A DNA stretch of 64,000 nt from Pleurodeles waltl (Eukaryota; Chordata; Amphibia; Caudata; Salamandridae). Shown in pieces: positions 57,985 through 64,000 of this stretch (position 1 is its first letter; each line of letters starts with the position of its first letter). Under the pieces are notes generated by a model. It was not told where the DNA came from and did not search any database. It saw only the letters and a list, made by a program, of their open reading frames with translations. The translations under genes were made by a program, and so were the position numbers. The stretch spans positions 662,188,575-662,252,574 of the forward strand of contig NC_090451.1 of the NCBI RefSeq assembly GCF_031143425.1, read 5' to 3'.

Positions 57985-58298
57985 GGCCCATATTTATACT
58001 TTTTTGCGCCACAGTTGCATCATTTATTTATGCAAAAGCGGCGCTAATGTACAAAATATAGGCCCATAATTATACTTGTTTAGTGCCGCATTTGAGTCAA
58101 TTTTTGACGCAAAAGCGGCACAAACTTGCAAAGTACTATTGTATTTTGTACGTTTGCGCCGTTTTTGTGTCAAAAAGCGGCACAAATGCGGTGCTAAAAG
58201 AGTATAAATATGGGCCAGATTTGTATTTTGTAAGTTTGCACCGCTTTTGCATCAAGAAATTACGCAAACGTAGCGCTAAAAAAGTATAAATACGGGCC
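57985..58298. mobile_element. Harbinger-type MITE containing a second MITE at its centre
   Basis: The outer copy runs GGCCCATATTTATACTTTTT (57985) to AAAGTATAAATACGGGCC (58298). The inner copy runs GGCCCATAATTATACTTG (58061) to AGAGTATAAATATGGGCC (58216). Each is a long imperfect hairpin, and the inner one sits at the loop of the outer one. Ends are related to the element at 4880. 3-bp duplications are not clean. Confidence 0.8.
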
Positions 58299-58439
58299 GA
58301 AGTGTTGCATGTTGCAGTCCTGTGTACCAGTGACAAAAAGATTGAGAGACCGACATTTGGAGGGCTGTGCCCCCACCCATCCCTGTTCCACAACGGCCCT
58401 CTCCCCCTCGGTCCCTCCTTCCTTCCTTCCAGTAGGTGA

Positions 58440-58775
58440 CCGTGTGGCACAGTAATGAGAGAAGGCTGCTTGGAATGCGCTTAATTGTGGAGAATGGGAA
58501 ACCTGATAAACACAGAGGCGGTGACCCCGGCGACCCCTCTCACTCTCTGGGCAGCCAGGCAGGGAGAGAGTCTGGGACACGCCTCCCTCAGAGGGCACGT
58601 GGAGGTACCAGGATACAGGGTAGAGGGAGGAGGTACCTAGGCCCAAGAGGGGTGCCAGCGCAGGAAACATGGTCCTGGGGAACCAGGTTCGATTCCTGGC
58701 GTTGGTTCAACAGCCTGTGATTCTGTGCAGATCACTCAAATCTCCCCGTGCCTAAAAAACACAGTTAAATAAAAA
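58440..58775 (+). repeat. SINE-like repeat with Pol III B-box
   Basis: GGTTCGATTCC (58687-58697) is a perfect B-box. It is followed by GTGATTCTGTGCAGATCACT and CAAATCTCCCCGTGCCTAAA, like the 3' core of MIR/CORE-type SINEs, and a short A-rich tail. A tRNA cloverleaf is not present. A related tail is at 61335. Confidence 0.55.
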
Positions 58776-58811
58776 CTTAGCTGGTGTAATGTAGGCTGGT
58801 ACATGCCCATA

Positions 58812-58900
58812 TAGGGTGACCAGATTTTGAAAAGGAAAAGCCGGGACAGATTAGACATTAAATTCAAAATTGGGCAGAGAAAGCGGGTCTGGCTCAAAAG
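58812..58900. repeat. Half-copy of the hAT-type MITE at 60289
   Basis: TAGGGTGACCAG (58812-58823) followed by GCCGGGACAG-like sequence matches the left end of the intact MITE. The right end is missing. Confidence 0.55.
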
Positions 58901-60288
58901 AGCGGCAGTTTATGGTACATACAGATAGTTACTTAACCGGATTGGGGAACATAATCGATTGTGGATTACAGTGTTGATATATCTATATGGGTGCAAGTAT
59001 TTTTAGGGATACTATGAAGAGTATGAATATTTTCATCTAATTTGATCTATAAGGAAAGTATAAACATTTATGCAAAACATGTCCAAAGCTTAACAGACCT
59101 ACCAAGAGCTTATAGAATGAAACACTGGAAATAATAACACAATGGAGGTACATTGGCTATTTTTATTTCAGTTAAATGAAGATATAAACAGAAAGACGTT
59201 ATGCTGCTTGATTAAAATATGAGAAAGGAAAACATAAAAAAGGTAAATATGACACTATTCACGGATGTGCATGTACACGGGGAGACTTTAGAGTGGTGAA
59301 AAAGGCCAATAATATTTATTTCAATAATATTTTCACACTTATAAACACATGAAAGAAATTATTTATCACTGAGCATACTATTTTATCATGGAGTTTATAA
59401 TGAGGGACATTATGCACATATAGATTGCGTAATTGGATATTAAGTATTAGAGCTTGCTTCACCATTCACTGATTTTTCAAGGGTGAATTCAATACATTAA
59501 CATTGTATATTGGTACATTACATTTTCTGTGTATGTTATATACCATTGCAGCCCTGATGAAGTCTATTGGGAGATTTCCCTGACGAAACACGTGTTGGCT
59601 GATGTTATGTGGATATCTACAACAGCGGCTGAAGATATGTGGATATCTTAAACAGTTGAGCTTGGGCCAAATATTTTAATAAATTGATACGGAACTCACA
59701 TGATTTGGATCTGGATGGACATCTAGAGGAACTTTCAATGCAAACTAGAAGGACTGTTGTGAACACTAGGAAGTTGTTCTATATGGACTATTACAAACCA
59801 CTATAAGAAATGTAATACGATTGGAGTTACTGATGATTTTGTAGGAGAGGATGCCTACATCAAAATATTGTAATTTGTACTTCAGAAGATGTGTGAAGAA
59901 TTAATGAGTGTAAAAAAATTAATTGCATTGCATACTAGTTGTGAGATATTAGCTGGACGAGTGCCTGAAAATAATTAAGGTAATTTATCAGGAGCTGTGT
60001 TGCTGATCACAGGTTTTTTTTGGAGGTTTGCACCCTGTTCAGTGCACCGTCTGGGCTAGCAATTTGGTTAATCAAGGCCAGGTAGCACCATTTAGTCTGT
60101 AAAAACTTCCGATTTCGTATCAGGTTCGTGCTTTATAAAGGAAAAAAACTTCGCAACAGAACGAAAAAGCAGACCCTTCAAAGCAGCAGATAAATTGGCT
60201 GCATATGCCTGGTGGTGGCGCTGCTCTGCCTGATCAGACTGGATGGGGTTGAGGGTCCTCACCTGACATGACATAGGGCGGCTTGAAG
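58901..60288. other. AT-rich sequence carrying a hammerhead-like motif
   Basis: No coding frame was recognised. The motif at 59549-59601 suggests part of a Penelope-like or related retroelement. Confidence 0.4.
59549..59601 (+). ncRNA. Hammerhead-ribozyme-like motif
   Basis: In order: stem I CAGCC (59549-59553); core CTGATGA (59554-59560); one extra A; stem II GUC with inner GGGA/UCCC (59569-59572 with 59577-59580) closing with GAC (59582-59584); core GAAA (59585-59588); short stem III (A-U and C-G pairs around ACGU); GUU as cleavage triplet (59594-59596); stem I GGCTG (59597-59601), fully complementary to CAGCC. Self-cleaving motifs of this minimal kind are known in Penelope-like elements. 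The extra A next to stem II departs from the consensus and could weaken or abolish cleavage. Confidence 0.55.
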
Positions 60289-60645
60289 TAGGGTGACCAG
60301 GCGTTCCGATTTTGCCGGGAAAGTCCCGGTATTTCACCTGCTATCCAGGCATTTTTTTGGACATTTAGCCCATGTCTCGGATTTTAGAGACTGTGGACGG
60401 AAAATGGTGGAAGGTGACTTTCTATGTTTTCCATAGCAGAGATGGTGCCCAGCTGTTATACGAAAGCAATTTAAATAACAGGCATATTACTGGCTTTATA
60501 AATTGCATTTTATGTTCTTAGCGCCTCTTTGGTAAGTCTACGCTGATGAGTGCCGTCATTTTGTGCGCCTGGTTGAAGTAAAATCGTAGTCTTCCTTCTT
60601 TTTTTGAAATGTCCCGGTTTTTGGCTTTAAATTCTGGTCATCCTA
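60289..60645. mobile_element. hAT-type MITE, 357 bp, perfect 8-bp duplication
   Basis: Ends TAGGGTGACCAG and CTGGTCATCCTA are inverted repeats with one mismatch. GCTTGAAG flanks it exactly at 60281-60288 and 60646-60653. There is no transposase. Confidence 0.85.
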
Positions 60646-60653
60646 GCTTGAAG

Positions 60654-61280
60654 GGCACCTTGTGGCTCATCTGCAGAGCAATGGACTCAGTGGCTATGCG
60701 TGCAATTCGTGCCCAGTTCCTACATAAAACTGTCCAAAACAAATAAAGGAAACTAGCGGAAACATGTCAGGAAAAAACATTTCCTGTGCACTTTTAGCCT
60801 CCGATATGGTCTTGTTAATTGAGCGCTGGCTGCTGCTCATTCATTCATCCATCCTCGGTGTATAGCAGGCTATTAACTGACTGATATATCGAGAGCTAAT
60901 TTTCAGCGATAACGTACCTCGCTAGTTTTTTATTATTAATAAACAGTGGAGCTTCAAATCACACTGTACAGCTGACAAACTACTGCAGGGTCTGCGCCCA
61001 GGCGCGGGCCCTTTCACCTCACCAGCTGGCCATGCGTCCAAGGCCAGCTCCCCGACCAAACTGGAGCTCCCGCCTGTAAGGTCGAGATGCATTATGGGCA
61101 AATCTCTGCCGCAGAAGGATAAACTCTCTGCACACAGCCTCGTCTTCCCCGTACGTAACAACGAATGACAAAATAAAACAAAATAAAAAAAAATCCTCCG
61201 AAATTGAAATGCACATTTCGCCTATAGCTTGTTACCTCCTTGTGTACAATAGTCCCCTCGTGAGGGGAATATGGCCAAAT
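60654..61280. other. Unassigned sequence
   Basis: Nothing supported. Confidence 0.35.
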
Positions 61281-61480
61281 GGCCAGTCCTGTTGCCACGG
61301 AGAACATATTGGAGTCCCAGCAATGGCTCATTATCCTGTGATTCTAGGCAAACCAATTCTCCTCACAGTGCTTAAAAGTTGATTCTGGTCTCGTATACTT
61401 TAACATGGCATTTGTGTCTAGCGCTCTCATGTCTTTGGGCCACGTTCGCGCTATATAGAACTGAAAAAAATAAAAGGCTC
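61281..61480 (+). repeat. SINE-like repeat
   Basis: ATCCTGTGATTCTAGGCAAA and CTCCTCACAGTGCTTAAAA match the tail style of the 58440 repeat. It continues to TCGCGCTATATAGAACTG and an A-rich end (61465-61475). Confidence 0.45.
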
Positions 61481-62099
61481 GAACAGACTGGGCTACAGGT
61501 TCCACCAATGGTAACACACCTCTTATCACCTTCAATGTTTTCTCCACGGATACCCGTTTGGAGAAGGCTGCAGGGATGTTCAAGCTGGCTACAGAAAATA
61601 ATTCACACCACGTTATAACGAAAAAGCCTATCTGTAATTGTAATGCAGATCTTTCGGCCCTGCTACGGGTTTGGAAAAGTGAATCGAAACCTTTGTGTGG
61701 GACAATGTCGCCATCCAGTGGCCACGCCTTTGAACTACTTTTTAGCTATGTAGAAGGACCGGAGCAAGAAAGGCTTGCGCACTTGCTGAGATGCTCGGAG
61801 ATGGCCCCATGACCTTGACACACTAGAAGACACTCCCTCGCTCACACTTATCTTAGAGACTTCCTGTCTGTTTAATCTGCAAACCAGGCTGATATACACA
61901 AGCGCAGACCAAAGCAGGGCATGTTGTTGTCCTTGCACATTAACATTTGGTGGTACTACACAGAGGGACTGGCGGATTAAACACGACGATCTTCACTTCC
62001 TGAATTCTAATTATCTCTGCATCTGATGACCTTGCGCGTCGGTACTCCAGAGCTACCCGCAAGTATCTTGTGATGGTCTCACACACCTGAAGCCGCCTT
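61481..62099. other. Unassigned sequence
   Basis: Nothing supported. Confidence 0.35.
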
Positions 62100-62180
62100 T
62101 GCACTCTCAACCCTACCCTTGTGTATACAGTACTGCTCACACATAGTTGTAGATGCCGTTGCACACTCAGTGCTGCCATG
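62100..62180. repeat. 60-bp minisatellite fragment
   Basis: CTTGTGTATACAGTACTGCT and CTCACACATAGTTGTAGATG, with CACTCAGTGCTGCC, match the unit at the right edge. Period 60 (62109 to 62169). Confidence 0.7.
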
Positions 62181-62559
62181 GGTTTCAGTCTTAAACAAGC
62201 ATTTACTATGCAACGGGTCTCGCCTTTGCTCATGTTAGAGCTGATCGCGTTGTAAACTCCTAAACCGACTTTTCACCTATCGGGCAAAAGTGCATTTATG
62301 CACATAACCCGAAAAAGTGAAATCAAGTATGTAAAGCGCTCAACTTCTGCCAAGCGAGATCGGGCTCGTAAATTGGAGAAAAAAAAGTCCACGAGCCCGA
62401 TGGAAAACAGCTAGCCTCGCATGTTTTCTGTACTTGGTCGCTGCGCTCGAGGAGGGCTAGCCACTGGAAAAGAAATGACGTATGCTTGCCTTCGACTAAT
62501 GAAAAAGCACGCAGATTTTATTAGGGAAGCCCACGAACCAATAACAAACACTGATGTGA

Positions 62560-62655
62560 AGTTAACAGGGCTCCGAGCCCTTTTCTAAATACAAAAGAGT
62601 CTTGCTGCGATACGCATGCGCGAGTGCATGCAACGCAGGCTCGACCCTAAAAAAT
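62560..62655. repeat. Dispersed repeat, related to 29020-29115
   Basis: GGGCTCCGAGCCCTTTTC, AGAGTCTTGC and GACCCTAAAAAATGAAG appear in the same order as in the other copy. Confidence 0.55.
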
Positions 62656-63870
62656 GAAGTGAGGGATACTAACCAAGTTAGGCAGCATGCAAATTACATT
62701 GTGGCGGGTGACATCACAGTGCGTGACATCATGGCGTGTGGCAATGCACGTGGTATCACAACCCATGACCTCAAAGGAAGTGACATCAGACCATAAGATT
62801 TCACCCATGTTTAGCAGGCCTATCATGAGCTTATTTTCGTGCATTACAATCTTTAGCAAATTCGATTTTGTGTCAGGGATGTGCCAAAAATGTAATGCAA
62901 CCCTGATGCAAATCTGGGCCTCAGTTTGTCCATTTATCTTTTTAAACCCCACCACAAAGAAACTGGAAACAGGAGAAACATGGCAACAAATCTGTTCTAC
63001 TTAATTGGTTGCAAAGTCTGCATTTAAAAATATCTTACGGGGTTAAGGCACCTGCTGCAGAGATTTTGTGTGCCAAATAAATCATAGGGAATAATAATAA
63101 AAGTAAGATAGCTCTGGAGGTTAAGGTGTTTGCTAGAGAGATCTGTGTTTTGTCTAGTCTTAGTTTCGAATCAAAGTAGCACTAGGGTTAATATGTCTCC
63201 CACAAAGCACATCATGTACCATGCAGATGACAGCTTTTTTTTGTGTGTAAATGGATGAAGTGGGTTACTGCTTTCAACACAGAGAACCTTTAGTTATTTG
63301 CAGTTCATAAATTGTCCCTTTCTTATTTAACACATCCTGCATGTTGATTTACACAATTGTCAATTTATAATGTGTTCGTGTGATGTAAAACACTCTGACA
63401 TCCTAGCTATAAAAGAAACAAAACAAAATAGAGGTATTTAAATATTTGTGTAAAATACTGGGACAGACCAACACACATGACATTCCTAGAGTGTACAGTT
63501 ACCTCTTATAGGAAGGGACTGAACAAAGTCAAAAGCATGCCTCTTAAACATGTGTAAAGTGATAGGGTGTGTGCCTTTGTTTCCCTCCATTGCATTTAGG
63601 TGTGAGGCTCCTCATAGCTCAAAGTCAAGATACTTCAACAAAAAGAGGTCTGGTGGCCCCTTAACTTCGGTCATTGTTCTAGGCCCAGTGGTAATTTGAT
63701 AAGCCCCCTGGCTGCCTACACTTTGCTTCTCGGAATTAAAGTAGACAACGTGAAGGGGCGGATAGATGTGTCCCAGTGTTTGAAAATTACAATGGGACAT
63801 GTTTAGCATATTTCTGAGTGGCCCAGTCTCTTGGCAGGGTAGACGGCATCCACCCTGTGAAAAGAATGGG
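62656..63870. other. Unassigned AT-rich sequence
   Basis: A short run of GTGACATCA-type repeats lies at 62705-62795. Nothing else is supported. Confidence 0.4.
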
Positions 63871-64000
63871 TAGACACTGCTTACCTGTGTGCACCTCGAC
63901 TTGTGCCCTGGTGCTACCCTTCTGTGTACAGAGCTGCTCACACAGAGTTGGAGATACCCTGGCACACTCAGTGCTAGCCTTGTGTATACAGAGATGCTCG
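63871..64000. repeat. 60-bp minisatellite, continues past window end
   Basis: GTGCTACCCTTCTGTGTACA (63911) and GTGCTAGCCTTGTGTATACA (63971) are exactly 60 apart, with GCTGCTCACACAGAGTTGGA between. The array is cut by the window. Confidence 0.75.

Noticed and set aside
57395..58012. 205-aa minus-strand frame
   Set aside because: It crosses a degenerate minisatellite and ends in a MITE; no domain is seen.
58687..58697. tRNA gene suggested by a perfect B-box
   Set aside because: No cloverleaf or acceptor stem can be formed; SINE context.

Overview
This window looks like part of a very large, repeat-filled vertebrate genome, most likely a salamander and probably a newt. The reasons are: one compact, conserved vertebrate gene (DPM3) in 64 kb; a DIRS-type element; retrotransposons with LTRs of about 3 kb; short Harbinger-type elements ending in GGCCCATATTTATACT-like repeats; an IR/DR Tc1 transposon; and large stretches of degenerate minisatellite. 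Species is an inference. No rRNA, true tRNA gene, CRISPR array or bacterial-type operon was seen.

Layout. 1-4180 holds the 5' part of a DIRS-like element on the minus strand (gag in two frames, then RT/RNase H, running off the left edge). 4200-6836 is the 3' end of an L1-like LINE on the plus strand, split by a Harbinger-type MITE at 4880-5804. DPM3 (minus strand) has its single coding exon at 11127-11405; its last exon probably begins at 11459 and ends near a poly(A) signal at 10778-10783. A CpG-rich block at 15395-15800 with a perfect CRE, a ZNF143-like site and an RFX X-box is the best candidate for its promoter. 11966-13220 and 27092-28580 are two copies of a hairpin repeat that each continue into a GAGTG/GATTG minisatellite at the same point.

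18391-21501 is a solo LTR on the minus strand with a CTAGA target duplication and a nested insertion. 33932-46478 is the centrepiece: an LTR retrotransposon flanked by AAAGG duplications whose integrase lies upstream of reverse transcriptase (Gmr1-like order). Its integrase is split by a second, 3.1-kb solo LTR (37158-40286, TAGAT duplication), and its 3' LTR carries a fold-back/tandem-repeat insertion (44140-45295). The three LTRs share conserved blocks and seem to be related families.

55272-56834 is a complete Tc1-like transposon with an uninterrupted 338-aa DD37E transposase and TA duplications. 57985-58298 is a MITE inserted in the middle of a relative. 59549-59601 folds as a hammerhead-ribozyme-like motif. 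60289-60645 is a hAT-type MITE with a perfect 8-bp duplication. A 60-bp-period minisatellite occurs near 62.1 kb and runs off the right edge. CpG-rich blocks near 25.0 and 47.7 kb may be promoters of genes whose exons I could not recognise.

The parts do not form a pathway. DPM3 is the only host gene I can support; almost everything else is transposon sequence of different ages, often nested.
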